A DNA stretch of 64,000 nt from Paenibacillus azoreducens (lineage in GTDB: Bacteria > Bacillota > Bacilli > Paenibacillales > Paenibacillaceae), in contig NZ_AP025343.1 of assembly GCF_021654775.1 (NCBI RefSeq), positions 558,001-622,000 of the forward strand, read 5' to 3'. The notes beneath the pieces are model-generated. The model was not told the origin of the DNA and did not search any database. It worked only from the letters and a program-made list of their open reading frames with translations. Shown here one piece after another: positions 34,542 to 44,066 of this stretch; the first letter of the stretch is position 1; the number at the start of each line of letters is the position of its first letter. The position numbers and the translations under genes were made by a program.

Positions 34542-34632
34542 TTTTCGTAGCCATTCATTTGTGAATTTTTATGGTATGGTCACGGTCTCCCTGAGCGAAA
34601 GAAAACTGCATCTGTTCGGGAGTAAAGCGGCA

Positions 34633-36942
34633 TTAATGAGAGATTTTAACGTTGCCCATGCCGCCAACCGTGTACTCTTTGCCATACACTTGAATATCGG
34701 CAGGCACTTCCGACTCGTTGGCAATCACAACGTCATGTTCACCGACCGTTACATTCAGACGCGATTCGCGGAACATCACCTTAAAGGAGAAGGATTTCCA
34801 GTGGCCAGGATTGAAAGGATTCAGCTGCAGGACGCCGTCTCTCACCTTCAAGCCGCCAAAACCGTGAACGACGGACATCCAGGTTCCGGCCATGCTGGTC
34901 GTATGGCAGCCGTCTTCGGTATCGTTGTTGTAATTATCCAGGTCAAGGCGCGAGGTGCGCAAATACATTTCGTAAGCTTTTTCCTTGTAACCAAGTTCGC
35001 ACGCAATGATCGAGTGAACGCAAGGCGAAAGGGAAGACTCATGCACCGTCAACGGCTCATAGAAATCGAAGTTGCGTTTTTTCGTTTCCAGGTCATAACG
35101 GTCGCCCAGGAAAAAGAGTCCCTGGAGAACATCGGCCTGCTTGATATATGCGGAACGCAGAATGCGGTCCCAAGACCAGTTCTGGTTCAGCGGCAGATGT
35201 TTCGGGTCGAGATCCTTGACAGGTGTCAGATCTTTATCCAGGAATCCGTCCTGCTGCAGGAAGATTTGACGTTCAGGATCATGCGGGTAATACATTTTGT
35301 CGATGATCTCCTGCCATTTTGCCGTTTCCGCTTCGGATAATTGCAGTTTTTCCACGAGTTCGTTGTAACGGGAAACCTCATTTTCGCGGAGATATGCAAG
35401 TACCTCCAGCGTGTATTCCATCGTCCAGCTGGCGATACGGTTCGTGTACCAGTTGTTGTTGACGTTATTTTCGTATTCGTTTGGACCTGTCACGCCGAGG
35501 ATCATGTATTGATCTTTGGACGCCACATAGTTGACGCGCTCTTCCCAGAAGCGGGAAATTTCCGCGAGCACCTCGAGGCCATATTGGCCGAGATAAGCGA
35601 AATCGCCGGTGTAATTCACGTAGTTGTATATGGCATAAGCGATTGCGCCGTTCCGGTGGATTTCCTCAAAGGTAATTTCCCATTCGTTATGGCATTCCTC
35701 GCCGTTCATGGTTACCATCGGATACAGGGCGCCTTTGGTGAAGCCGAGTTTGGCCGCATTTTCTTTTGCTTTTTCCAGATGCTTATAGCGGTAGATCAGC
35801 AGATTGCGGGCGATGGAGGCATCCGCCGTGCTCAGGTAGAAAGGAAGGCAATAAGCTTCCGTATCCCAATAAGTGCTGCCGCCGTATTTTTCGCCGGTAA
35901 ATCCTTTAGGTCCGATATTGAGACGGTCGTCTTCGCCGCTATAGGTTTGATTCAATTGGAAAATGTTAAACCGGATCGCTTGCTGCGCGGCCACATCGCC
36001 CTCAATCACAATGTCGCTGTCGCGCCATTTATTGGCCCATGCCTGCACCTGCTCCTCTAACAGCTGCTGGAAACCGGCAGCCACGGCATTTTGCAGGGCG
36101 GCGCGGCCGGCGTCAACCAATTGGCCAAGGCCATGGTCACGGGAGGTTACGTTGGCGGCGTATTTGTATACGACGATCTGATCATTGGCCGCAGCTTCAA
36201 CCTTCACGCGGTAACCGACGTATTTTTCCTTCGTGATTTGTTCAGGCTGGAGCGCAAGCGCCTCACCGTTTTTGCTGATTTCAAACGTCATGACCGAGGT
36301 CAGATGAAAATCCAGCTTTTTCGTTTTAATCGTAAGCACGGCGTCCTTTTCGCCAAATTCTTTGGAGACTTCAGACCAAAACTTTTCTTCATAGTTTGAG
36401 TCTTTGTTCTGTACATCGCCGTCCAGATACGGGGTGATCGTAAGGTTGGCGTTAAAGTTAAGCGGAGTTACCGCATAACGGATAGCTCCGATCTCATGGC
36501 GTGTCATGCTGACAAAACGCAGCGCTTCAACACGGATCTCCTTGCCGCCTTCCAGTTCAGCCGTAAAGCTGCGGGACAGCGTTCCTTCCTTCATGTTCAA
36601 CACCCGCGTAAAATCCTTCACTGTGCAGCTCGCAAGGTCCAGCGGTTGTCCGTCAATGTCGATGTTGATGCCGATCCAGTTGGTGCTGTTCAGCACCTTG
36701 GCGAAATACTCCGGATAACCGTTTTTCCACCAGCCGACACGGGTTTTGTCAGGATAATAAACGCCGGCCATGTAGCTTCCTTGCAGCGACGGACCGCTGT
36801 AGGTTTCCTCGAAATTGGCGCGTTGTCCCATATAACCGTTTCCAATACTGAAAATACTTTCAGAGATTTCATGTTGATGGGCTTGAAAATCCTCTTCAAT
36901 GATGTTCCATGGATCAAGCTTTAAATATTGTTTCACAATCAC
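34633..36942 (-). CDS. mdxK: Maltose phosphorylase (glycoside hydrolase family 65)
   Basis: Splits maltose with phosphate into glucose and beta-glucose 1-phosphate in the cytoplasm. The 769 residues match the family's usual 750-770. The N-terminal beta-sandwich starts with W-N-I-I-E-E and S-I-G-N-G-Y-M-G-Q-R. The (alpha/alpha)6 barrel contains the catalytic acid in T-G-P-N-E-Y-E-N-N-V (Glu near 487). The phosphate-binding region near the C-terminus shows H-E-S-S-L-S-P-C and D-G-C-H-T-T-S-M-A-G-T-W. Kojibiose or trehalose phosphorylase are alternatives. The neighbours (phosphoglucomutase, LacI regulator, mdxEFG) favour maltose. GGAGCCGGTGATTGTGAAAC precedes the start. A MITE copy lies between it and the mutase gene. 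Confidence 0.88.
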   Translation of the reverse strand: MIVKQYLKLDPWNIIEEDFQAHQHEISESIFSIGNGYMGQRANFEETYSGPSLQGSYMAGVYYPDKTRVGWWKNGYPEYFAKVLNSTNWIGINIDIDGQPLDLASCTVKDFTRVLNMKEGTLSRSFTAELEGGKEIRVEALRFVSMTRHEIGAIRYAVTPLNFNANLTITPYLDGDVQNKDSNYEEKFWSEVSKEFGEKDAVLTIKTKKLDFHLTSVMTFEISKNGEALALQPEQITKEKYVGYRVKVEAAANDQIVVYKYAANVTSRDHGLGQLVDAGRAALQNAVAAGFQQLLEEQVQAWANKWRDSDIVIEGDVAAQQAIRFNIFQLNQTYSGEDDRLNIGPKGFTGEKYGGSTYWDTEAYCLPFYLSTADASIARNLLIYRYKHLEKAKENAAKLGFTKGALYPMVTMNGEECHNEWEITFEEIHRNGAIAYAIYNYVNYTGDFAYLGQYGLEVLAEISRFWEERVNYVASKDQYMILGVTGPNEYENNVNNNWYTNRIASWTMEYTLEVLAYLRENEVSRYNELVEKLQLSEAETAKWQEIIDKMYYPHDPERQIFLQQDGFLDKDLTPVKDLDPKHLPLNQNWSWDRILRSAYIKQADVLQGLFFLGDRYDLETKKRNFDFYEPLTVHESSLSPCVHSIIACELGYKEKAYEMYLRTSRLDLDNYNNDTEDGCHTTSMAGTWMSVVHGFGGLKVRDGVLQLNPFNPGHWKSFSFKVMFRESRLNVTVGEHDVVIANESEVPADIQVYGKEYTVGGMGNVKISH

Positions 36943-36972
36943 CGGCTCCTTTTTAAAGGCATTTTAGAAGTT

Positions 36973-37253
36973 GTTCAAAAAGTTCGCTTTTGATAAGAAA
37001 ACCAATCGAGGCCAATCAAGGATGAAAGGGCCGCGATTCAACGGTAGGTTTTCTTGCGATATAGAATCTCATCAGCGTAGTTAGATAACTTATAAATTCT
37101 ATATCTAACACGAAGTTAATCAGGAAGCGGGCTCGGCATCTAATCTTGAATTCAGCCGGGCCTTCCGGGGCTCACGTACCCCTTACGTACGCTCCGCTCC
37201 TCAGTCCCTTCTTCATCCAATCTTCTCGGTGCTGAAAACCGACCTTTTTGAAC
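36973..37253 (+). mobile_element. MITE-like element, copy B (281 bp, long form)
   Basis: Ends GTTCAAAAAG...CTTTTTGAAC as in copies A and C. After CGCTTTTGAT it carries an extra 116 bases (36992-37107), an inverted and decayed copy of the ~115-bp module, and then resumes the standard element. It lies between two genes of the maltose operon. Confidence 0.85.
36992..37107 (-). repeat. ~115-bp module nested in MITE copy B
   Basis: GATAAGAAAAC...TTTTCTTGCGATA...TATAAATTCTATATC. It occupies exactly the point where copy E carries the same module and where copies A and C carry nothing. Confidence 0.75.
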
Positions 37254-37355
37254 TCGCATTTATAGTAAAGTATTCCATAAACGAATCGGGGCTATGTCAT
37301 CATTTGCAAATGTTGGCTGTCGTAATATTGTGATTTCCAGGGAAATATCCCGAAG

Positions 37356-38027
37356 TTAGTTGGTCCCGAAAATATCGTACAGACGCTGAGCCGACATTTC
37401 CTGAAGGGAAGACACAACTTCATCGGCCCGGGCCAGGGTAGTTCTTGAACCTACGCCAATACTGCGCATTCCGGCGCGGATCGCCGCTTCGATACCGGCT
37501 TCGGCATCCTCGAATACGACGCATTCGACAGGGTCGACATTCAGCTCCTTGGCCCCAAGCAGAAACACTTTAGGATCCGGTTTGGCGCTGGCCGTTTTAG
37601 TTCCGTCGATAATTGCGTCAAAATAAGGTACCAGATGGGTGTTATTCAGGATTTTCATCGCGTTTTTGCTGGCTGAACCAAGGGCGACCAGAATTCCGGC
37701 GGACTTCAGCTCCTGCAAAAAGGAGAGCGCGCCGGGAAGAATTTCAGATTCATCCATACGCGATATGTAGTCCACATACCAATTGTTTTTTTTCTCGGCA
37801 AGCGCTACTTTAGTTTCGTCATCCAGCGAAATACCGCCGATTTCGAGCAAAATGTCGAGCGACGCCATTCGGCTGACACCTTTCAAACGCTCATTGTCCT
37901 GCTCGGTGAAATCAAATCCAAGCTCTTGCGCCAGACGTTTCCATGCCAGATAATGATATTTCGCGGTATCGACAAGCACGCCGTCCAGGTCGAATAGGCA
38001 GGCACGGATCGGAGTATGAGATGTCAT
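37356..38027 (-). CDS. pgcM: Beta-phosphoglucomutase
   Basis: Converts beta-glucose 1-phosphate from maltose phosphorylase into glucose 6-phosphate. The 223 residues form a HAD-superfamily enzyme. The nucleophile is Asp13 and the acid Asp15 in L-F-D-L-D-G-V-L-V-D-T-A. A helical cap holds the K-G-V-S-R substrate loop, the Ser of motif II is in G-S-A-S-K-N-A, the Lys is in S-A-K-P-D-P, and the metal Asps are in V-F-E-D-A-E-A-G. The ATG is preceded by AAGGAGGACTTTTT. A LacI-type operator lies 24-39 bases upstream, so it is probably the first gene of a pgcM-mdxK message. Confidence 0.93.
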   Translation of the reverse strand: MTSHTPIRACLFDLDGVLVDTAKYHYLAWKRLAQELGFDFTEQDNERLKGVSRMASLDILLEIGGISLDDETKVALAEKKNNWYVDYISRMDESEILPGALSFLQELKSAGILVALGSASKNAMKILNNTHLVPYFDAIIDGTKTASAKPDPKVFLLGAKELNVDPVECVVFEDAEAGIEAAIRAGMRSIGVGSRTTLARADEVVSSLQEMSAQRLYDIFGTN

Positions 38028-38050
38028 AAAAAGTCCTCCTTGGTTAGTTG

Positions 38051-38066
38051 TGCAAACGTTTGAACA
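38051..38066 (-). promoter_or_regulatory. LacI-family operator before pgcM
   Basis: TGCAAACGTTTGAACA, with the palindromic core CAAACGTTTG. The same core type recurs before mdxR, mdxE (twice) and the neopullulanase gene. A 220-base gene-free stretch (38067-38310) lies behind it. Confidence 0.7.
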
Positions 38067-38310
38067 AATTGCGAAAATAAAGGAAGCACCAGAGATGCTT
38101 CGCCTATTTCTTCAAGCATATGTTGTGGAACCCGATTTTGCAACCCAATTCATCAATGAATGGGTAAAAAGATGGTTCTCCTGTGAAAATAACGTCAAAC
38201 CGGCCGAACGTCAAGTGAAATTTTTGAAAAGGGCCTCAAAAGGAGAGAATAAGGTGCTTCGGACCCTTCAAAAAACAACGACGTCCGATAACCAAAACCC
38301 CACATGTACC

Positions 38311-39354
38311 CTATAACGACGGCTTTTTAGGTGGAGTATAAATAGACGATTCCCGCATGACTAGCCGATGGGGGATAATGTGCCGTTGTTGAATTTTCAA
38401 TTTCCCGTCATCCCGGATGGATTGGATCAGCGCCTGCGAGGCGGTGTATCCGAGATTATAAATGCCGATATCGATACTGCTCACCGGCGGTGTCGCCAGT
38501 TCGGCGATCGAAAGATTGTTAAAGCTGACAATGCATAAATCTTCAGGCACCCTGTAGCCGAGCTCGTGAAGTCCGCGCAGGACGCCAAGGGACACGAAAT
38601 CATCGACCACCACCAGCGCCGATGGGCGCTCGGGCAAATTCATAAAAAAAGACATGGCGCGATAGCCGCTTTCCTGCAAAAATTCGCCTTCGACGATCCA
38701 TTCCTTGCGCATCTCAAGCCCGGCTTCCGTAAGCGCGTTCACATAACCCTTTAAACGGTCGCGCGAAACGATATGATTCGGCGGTCCGCTGACAAATCCG
38801 ATTCGCTCATGACCGAGCGAGATCAGATGTTTCGTCGCATCGTAGGCGGCTTGGACGTTGTCATTATCCACCGACAGGATGTCCGGGTATTTTTCGCTCC
38901 GCCCGATGAGCACGAACGGGTAGTGGTTGCTTGTTAAAAATTCGACGACCTGGTCATCCTTGCGGGAATAAAGCAATATGGCTCCGTCAACCCGTTTCCC
39001 CTTCAGAAGGCGGGAAAGAGCTTCGACTTCCTCCTGTTCGCTCCCGCCCGAGCTGATCAGCACGTCATATCCCGAACGGTTGGCTTGCGTGACGATGCCC
39101 CGGATCAGTTCCATGAAGAACAGGTTGAGAAACAGCTCTTCCGCCGGCTTTGGCAGAATCACGCAAATACTTTCCGTGGTTCTGGAGACAAGGCTTTTGG
39201 CCATGATGTTCGGATGGTATCCAAGCTCCTCCATCACATCTCGCACTCTCTGGGATGTTTCTCGACTGATTCTGGAATTGTTCGACAGAACACGGGACAC
39301 GGTGGAGGGAGAAACGCCCGCTTTTTTGGCGACATCTTTAATTGTTACAGACAT
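38311..39354 (-). CDS. mdxR: LacI-family regulator of maltodextrin genes
   Basis: DNA-binding sugar-responsive regulator, 347 residues. I place the start at the ATG at 39354 because ACAGGGAGGTAACA precedes it and the chain then begins M-S-V-T-I-K-D-V-A-K-K-A-G-V-S. The longer frame would translate part of a MITE. The helix-turn-helix is at about 4-24 (S-P-S-T-V-S-R-V-L), the hinge near 50-58, and the periplasmic-binding-like sensor domain from about 60. An operator-like sequence sits 12-29 bases before the start, suggesting self-control. It is grouped with the maltose genes on both sides. Confidence 0.87.
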   Translation of the reverse strand: MSVTIKDVAKKAGVSPSTVSRVLSNNSRISRETSQRVRDVMEELGYHPNIMAKSLVSRTTESICVILPKPAEELFLNLFFMELIRGIVTQANRSGYDVLISSGGSEQEEVEALSRLLKGKRVDGAILLYSRKDDQVVEFLTSNHYPFVLIGRSEKYPDILSVDNDNVQAAYDATKHLISLGHERIGFVSGPPNHIVSRDRLKGYVNALTEAGLEMRKEWIVEGEFLQESGYRAMSFFMNLPERPSALVVVDDFVSLGVLRGLHELGYRVPEDLCIVSFNNLSIAELATPPVSSIDIGIYNLGYTASQALIQSIRDDGKLKIQQRHIIPHRLVMRESSIYTPPKKPSL

Positions 39355-39365
39355 TGTTACCTCCC

Positions 39366-39383
39366 TGTGAAACCGTTTGTGTT
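39366..39383 (-). promoter_or_regulatory. LacI-family operator before mdxR
   Basis: TGTGAAACCGTTTGTGTT; its reverse complement contains ACAAACGGTTTCAC, the same core as the site at 40211-40229. Confidence 0.6.
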
Positions 39384-39413
39384 CCTTGCAAAAACGGGAA
39401 CCTTGTAGAGGTT

Positions 39414-39580
39414 GTTCAAAAAGTCCGCTTTTGATCACGAAGTGAATCAGGAAGCGGATTCAGCATCGAATCTTGAATTCAGCCGGGCCTTCCGGTGCTC
39501 ACGTACTTAAACGTACGCTCCGCTCCTCAGTCCCTATCTTCATTCAACCTTCTCGGTGCTGAAAACCGACCTTTTTGAAC
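39414..39580 (+). mobile_element. MITE-like element, copy C (167 bp, short form)
   Basis: GTTCAAAAAGTCCGCTTTTG ... GAAAACCGACCTTTTTGAAC. It has the same length as copy A and lacks the inner module found in B and E. It lies just upstream of mdxR. Between its end and 40062 I see no gene, only AT-rich sequence. Confidence 0.88.
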
Positions 39581-40065
39581 ACGCACTTGTATAAACTGTT
39601 TACGGTATTTTTACACTTGCTATCTTAATCGATAGCATGGGGCTTGTAAATACGGGACCTCTCAGTCCCCTTTGATTATTGCCGGAATTTCCGGAGTAAA
39701 TACCAGGGATATCTTTACGTCGAAGGCGGCTCCACCATCATGTGCAATTTGCAGCGATGCACAGAATGCGCGCAGAATTCGTGCATAAAGTTGCACAATC
39801 GATAAAGTCAAACATGAGGGAAGAATAGGTATTATTTATTTTAACCGTCAGTACGACGAATGAAAGACTTGGTGAAAAACCTTTACAAATCAAGGGATTT
39901 AGCGAAAATTCAGTTTTTATTTCATGAAAAACAGGGTTAGATATGATACACCGGATCAGATAGATTTCTTTGCAAAAACGCCAAAAAGAATAGATAATTT
40001 AAGATATCAAGAGATAATAAGGCATTATAAACTGTAATTGGCTAATTATGGCCGAATTGATAGTG

Positions 40066-40104
40066 TGCAAACGTTTTTACAAAACGATTATCGTTGTGTA
40101 TGAT
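40066..40104 (+). promoter_or_regulatory. mdxE promoter with overlapping operator
   Basis: TTTACA (40076-40081), 17 bases, TATGAT (40099-40104). The operator-like TGCAAACGTTTTTACA (40066-40081) overlaps the -35 box. The spacer contains the small palindrome ACGATTATCGT. Confidence 0.7.
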
Positions 40105-40210
40105 GAACACATGATTAAAGCGCTTACCAAAAATGCTTTTACAGCTTTAACAGGCATTTTATGAATATTGATCTGTTGTACATATAGATAAATGGGTCAT
40201 TCACGCTTTC

Positions 40211-40229
40211 TGTGAAATCGTTTGCGCTA
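40211..40229 (+). promoter_or_regulatory. Second LacI-type operator before mdxE
   Basis: TGTGAAATCGTTTGCGCTA, about 110 bases after the promoter and 49 before the start codon. The spacing from the first site (145 bases) would allow looping. Confidence 0.6.
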
Positions 40230-40277
40230 AAATCAGGACAAGGCAAAACAAAAATGTTGGAGAGGGGTTATTTCAAA

Positions 40278-41597
40278 ATGAAAATGAAACAGTTTATGGC
40301 ACTGGCTGCAACGCTGACCATGGCATTCTCCCTTACCGCCTGCGGCAGTTCGAACAAATCAGCCGAGGAGCCGGCAGCTTCGGGAAATGAAACGGAGAAC
40401 GCAGCAAAAACTACTGATAACAATGAGCAAACGTCGCCGGGAGAATTGAAACCTGAAGACGGAGCTTCCCTGGTTGTTTGGGAAAGTAAAGAAGAAAGAG
40501 CATTCACGGATGAAATCGCGAAACAGTTTACCGCCAAATATAACATTCCTGTCAAAGTCGAAGAAGTAAGTCCGACCGATCAAGTGACGAAGCTGTCCCA
40601 AGACGGACCATCCGGTCTGGCTGCGGATGTTGTGATCTTCCCGCATGATAACCTGGGTAGAGCGGTTGAAGCCGGCCTTTTGCTTGCCAACGACACCTAC
40701 AAGGATGAAACGGTCAAAAACAATACCGAGGCTTCCATCCAAGGCGTAACTTATGACGGCACGCTGTACGGATATCCGAGAGCGGCCGAAACTTATGCTT
40801 TGTATTACAATAAATCGCTTGTCAAAGAAGCGCCAAAATCATTTGACGATGTTATCGCTTTTGGCAAGACATTTACAGATAAAGCCAAGAAAAAATACGC
40901 CCTGATGTGGGAAACAGGAAACATGTACTTCAACTATCCGTTTATCGCAACGACCGGCGGATACATCTACGGTAAAAACGGCACGGACAAGGACGATATC
41001 GGCATCAACTCCGCAGGGGCTTTGGAGAGCATGCAAACCTATGTGAAGCTGAAAGAAATTTTGCCTATCAAGAGCGGCGACATTAACCCGGACATCAAAC
41101 GCAGCTTGTTTAACTCCGGCGACGTGGCAATGGATATCAATGGTCCTTGGGAGCTTGGCGGCTATAAAAAAGCGCTGGGCGATAATCTCGGAATTGCTCC
41201 GATTCCAACCATCGGCGGCAAACCGGCGATTTCCTTCTCGGGAATCAAGGCTTGGTATGTAAACTCCTTTACGAAGTATCCAAATGCTTCCCAATTGTTT
41301 GCCGAGTTCGCTTCCAACAAGGATGCGCAATTGCTGCTGAACGAAAAAGTAGGCTCCATCCCGACCAACAAAGAAGCTTTGGAAGCTGATCAAATCAAAA
41401 ACGACCCTTACATTTCCGCCTTTGCGGAACAAACCAAAAACTCCCAGCCGATGCCTTCGATCCCTGAAATGGGCAACGTTTGGAGCCCTGTAAATGCGGC
41501 GCTGCCTGAAATTTGGGACAACAATGCGGATCCGAAAGCTGCCTTTGATAAAGCGGCTCAGCAAATCAAGGATTTGAATAACGGCGCAACCAAATAA
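40278..41597 (+). CDS. mdxE: Maltodextrin-binding lipoprotein
   Basis: Extracellular binding protein of the maltodextrin importer, 439 residues. The start at 40278 is set by GAGAGGGGTTATTTCAAA; the frame upstream runs through the operator. The lipobox is L-T-A-C-G near residue 19-23. A Ser/Glu/Thr-rich linker is followed by L-V-V-W-E-S and the MalE-like fold, with G-Y-P-R-A-A-E-T-Y-A-L-Y-Y-N, D-I-N-G-P-W-E-L-G-G and W-S-P-V-N-A. It is the first gene of mdxEFG. No ATPase gene is present, so a shared MsmX-like ATPase is presumed. Confidence 0.92.
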   Translation: MKMKQFMALAATLTMAFSLTACGSSNKSAEEPAASGNETENAAKTTDNNEQTSPGELKPEDGASLVVWESKEERAFTDEIAKQFTAKYNIPVKVEEVSPTDQVTKLSQDGPSGLAADVVIFPHDNLGRAVEAGLLLANDTYKDETVKNNTEASIQGVTYDGTLYGYPRAAETYALYYNKSLVKEAPKSFDDVIAFGKTFTDKAKKKYALMWETGNMYFNYPFIATTGGYIYGKNGTDKDDIGINSAGALESMQTYVKLKEILPIKSGDINPDIKRSLFNSGDVAMDINGPWELGGYKKALGDNLGIAPIPTIGGKPAISFSGIKAWYVNSFTKYPNASQLFAEFASNKDAQLLLNEKVGSIPTNKEALEADQIKNDPYISAFAEQTKNSQPMPSIPEMGNVWSPVNAALPEIWDNNADPKAAFDKAAQQIKDLNNGATK

Positions 41598-41736
41598 TCA
41601 AGACTAGATTGACGTTATTCAGGACGGATACACCCGCTGCTCAATGGAGCGGCGGGTGGTTTCCTTTCAAACGGAATACATGGGATATATTTTCATCGGA
41701 TTCTGTTTTAAGGAAAATTCGGGAGAGGAGAGGCCA

Positions 41737-43038
41737 ATGGAAAATTACCGCAGCAAGGCGACGATATTGTCGGTTTTAAGCATGGGGCTTGGACAAATTT
41801 ATAACCGCCAGTTTATGAAAGGCATCGTTTTCCTGCTTGTCGAGGCATGGAGTGTTTTCTATTTCAGCGGAAGTTTGGGCAGAGCCCTCTGGGGCATCGT
41901 AACGCTTGGGGAGGAGCCCCGCAGATTGGTTAGAGGCAAATGGGTTGAAGGGGACCACTCCATTTTTATTTTGGTTCAAAGCTTGATCACGTTATTGTTC
42001 CTGGTGTTGTTTATCATCGCGTACATTATGAACGTCCGGGATGCTTATAAAACGGCGCAAAAGCGGGAGCAGGGCCAGCAGCCGAACAACTTTAAGCAAT
42101 CGGTGCGTTACATGTTGGACTACAAGTTTGCGCAAGCATTCTTGACGCTGCCGACCATCGGGGTGCTGTTCTTTACGATCATGCCGATTCTGTTCATGAT
42201 CATGCTCGCTTTTACGAACTATTCGGCACCGAACCATATTCCGCCGGCTAAACTCGTCGATTGGGTCGGTTTTCAAACCTTCAAGGATCTTCTATCGCTG
42301 AAAACATGGAGCCATACCTTCTTCGGCGTGCTGACCTGGACGATTATCTGGGCTGTTTTGTCTACGGTAACCACTTATTTAGGCGGTCTGCTTGTAGCGC
42401 TTCTCATTAACCAGCAGGGCATCAAATTTAAAGGCATGTGGCGGACAATTCTGGTAATCCCATACGCAATTCCGCAGCTTATCTCGCTGTTGGTAATGCG
42501 GAACATGTTTAACGGCCAATTCGGCCCGATCAATCAGTATCTCGGTTATTTCGGTCTTGGCGGGCTGCCGTGGCTGACAGATCCGTTCTGGGCGAAGGTA
42601 ACGGTCATTGTCGTCAATATGTGGGTCGGCATTCCGGTATCGATGATTCTGATTATGGGCATTTTGACTACAATTCCGAAAGATATGTATGAAGCAGCGG
42701 AAATCGACGGCGCAAACGGCTATCAAAAATTCCGGATCATTACGCTGCCGATGATCCTGTTCTCGACGGCGCCGACTTTGATTATGCAGTTTGCCGGCAA
42801 TATCAACAACTTTAACGCCATCTATCTGCTCACAAACGGGAATCCGGTCGTTGGCGACTATCAATACGCCGGCGCGACGGATTTGCTCGTGACCTGGCTG
42901 TATAAACTGACGCTGGATCAAAACAAATACAACATGGCTTCGGCTGTCGGCATCATCATTTTCCTGATTATCGCTTCGTTTTCCATTTACAATTACCGGC
43001 GGACCAAGTCATTTAAAGAGGAGGACATGATCCAATGA
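41737..43038 (+). CDS. mdxF: Maltodextrin ABC permease (MdxF/MalF)
   Basis: Membrane subunit, 433 residues. I place the start at the ATG at 41737 after GGGAGAGGAGAGGCCA. The N-terminus (G-L-G-Q-I-Y-N-R-Q-F-M-K-G) is the extra membrane segment seen in Bacillus MdxF. Eight helices are expected, and the coupling loop is E-A-A-E-I-D-G-A-N-G-Y-Q-K-F near residue 325. It overlaps mdxG by four bases (ATGA). It forms a heterodimer with MdxG. Confidence 0.93.
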   Translation: MENYRSKATILSVLSMGLGQIYNRQFMKGIVFLLVEAWSVFYFSGSLGRALWGIVTLGEEPRRLVRGKWVEGDHSIFILVQSLITLLFLVLFIIAYIMNVRDAYKTAQKREQGQQPNNFKQSVRYMLDYKFAQAFLTLPTIGVLFFTIMPILFMIMLAFTNYSAPNHIPPAKLVDWVGFQTFKDLLSLKTWSHTFFGVLTWTIIWAVLSTVTTYLGGLLVALLINQQGIKFKGMWRTILVIPYAIPQLISLLVMRNMFNGQFGPINQYLGYFGLGGLPWLTDPFWAKVTVIVVNMWVGIPVSMILIMGILTTIPKDMYEAAEIDGANGYQKFRIITLPMILFSTAPTLIMQFAGNINNFNAIYLLTNGNPVVGDYQYAGATDLLVTWLYKLTLDQNKYNMASAVGIIIFLIIASFSIYNYRRTKSFKEEDMIQ

Positions 43039-43880
43039 GCGGACGCAAAGCAAGAAAAGGAATCCGGCTGGGTCTGAGCTACCTGGTTCTGATCATCCTG
43101 TCGATCGGCGCGATTTATCCCGCGCTTTGGGTTGTCCTCGGATCATTCCGGCCGGGCAAATCACTGTACAGTAAAACTTTGATTCCGGAGAGTTTCACGC
43201 TTGAGCATTACCGCGAGCTGTTTAACTCCCAAAGCTACATGTTTGGCCAGTGGTATCTTAATACACTAAAAATTGCAACGTTATCTATGATTATCGGCGT
43301 GTTTTTAACGCTGCTGACCAGTTATGCGGTATCCCGTTTCCGTTTCCGCGGACGCAAGACGGCATTGTCGACGGTGCTCATTTTGGGGATGTTCCCGGGT
43401 TTTATGAGCATGATCGCCATTTACCTCTTGTTAAAAGAATGGCATTTGCTTGACACGCATCTCGCGCTTGTCATTGTGTATGCTGCGGGCGCCCCTCTCG
43501 GGGGGACTTTTATCGCCAAAGGTTTTCTTGATACGATTCCGCGGACATTGGATGAAGCGGCCAAAATCGACGGTGCCAGCAACTGGATGATTTTTACGCG
43601 CATTATTTTGCCGCTGTCGAAGCCGATGCTGACTTATATGGCCTTGACGCAGTTTGTCGGCCCATGGGTGGATTACATTTTTGCAAGGCTGGTGCTGCGG
43701 ACGAAGGAAAACTGGACGCTTGCGGTCGGCTTGTACGATATGGTAGCTTCCAATCAAAATACCAACTTTACGGCATTTTCCGCCGGCGCGGTATTGATCG
43801 CGGTGCCGATTACCATCCTGTTTGTTTTCCTGCAGCGGCTGCTTGTGGACGGACTGACATCAGGCGCCAGCAAAGGCTGA
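43035..43880 (+). CDS. mdxG: Maltodextrin ABC permease (MdxG/MalG)
   Basis: Second membrane subunit, 281 residues with six helices. The coupling loop is D-E-A-A-K-I-D-G-A-S-N-W near residues 175-186. Other MalG marks are T-S-Y-A-V-S-R-F-R-F-R-G and the C-terminal G-L-T-S-G-A-S-K-G. It is translationally coupled to mdxF and ends the operon; a terminator follows. Confidence 0.94.
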   Translation: MSGRKARKGIRLGLSYLVLIILSIGAIYPALWVVLGSFRPGKSLYSKTLIPESFTLEHYRELFNSQSYMFGQWYLNTLKIATLSMIIGVFLTLLTSYAVSRFRFRGRKTALSTVLILGMFPGFMSMIAIYLLLKEWHLLDTHLALVIVYAAGAPLGGTFIAKGFLDTIPRTLDEAAKIDGASNWMIFTRIILPLSKPMLTYMALTQFVGPWVDYIFARLVLRTKENWTLAVGLYDMVASNQNTNFTAFSAGAVLIAVPITILFVFLQRLLVDGLTSGASKG

Positions 43881-43896
43881 AACTTCATCACAATCT

Positions 43897-43942
43897 CAAA
43901 AGTACAGTGCTTCATCGTCAGATGGGGGCTGTACTTTTTTCT
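43897..43942 (+). terminator. Terminator after mdxG
   Basis: AAAAGTACAG and CTGTACTTTT arms around a 22-base loop, followed by TTC. The T run is long and the position is right. Confidence 0.8.
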
Positions 43943-44007
43943 TTCAATAAAAGTATCCTTTGAGTACAATTAAGACCAAAAGAGGCTGAATATAGACTAA
44001 AAGTGCG

Positions 44008-44031
44008 ATTTCAAAAGCGGACTTTTTGAAC
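44008..44031 (-). mobile_element. Solo end of the MITE family (copy F)
   Basis: TCAAAAGCGGACTTTTTGAA matches the inner-to-outer end of copies A and C exactly, but the rest of the element is absent. A remnant after deletion. Confidence 0.7.
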
Positions 44032-44066
44032 TATCTCTAAAAAATATTTTTCACGGGGGTTAAAAC

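Noticed and set aside
38050..38316. 88-codon plus-strand frame between mdxR and pgcM
   Set aside because: It starts inside an operator, has no binding site and lies in the leader of minus-strand genes.
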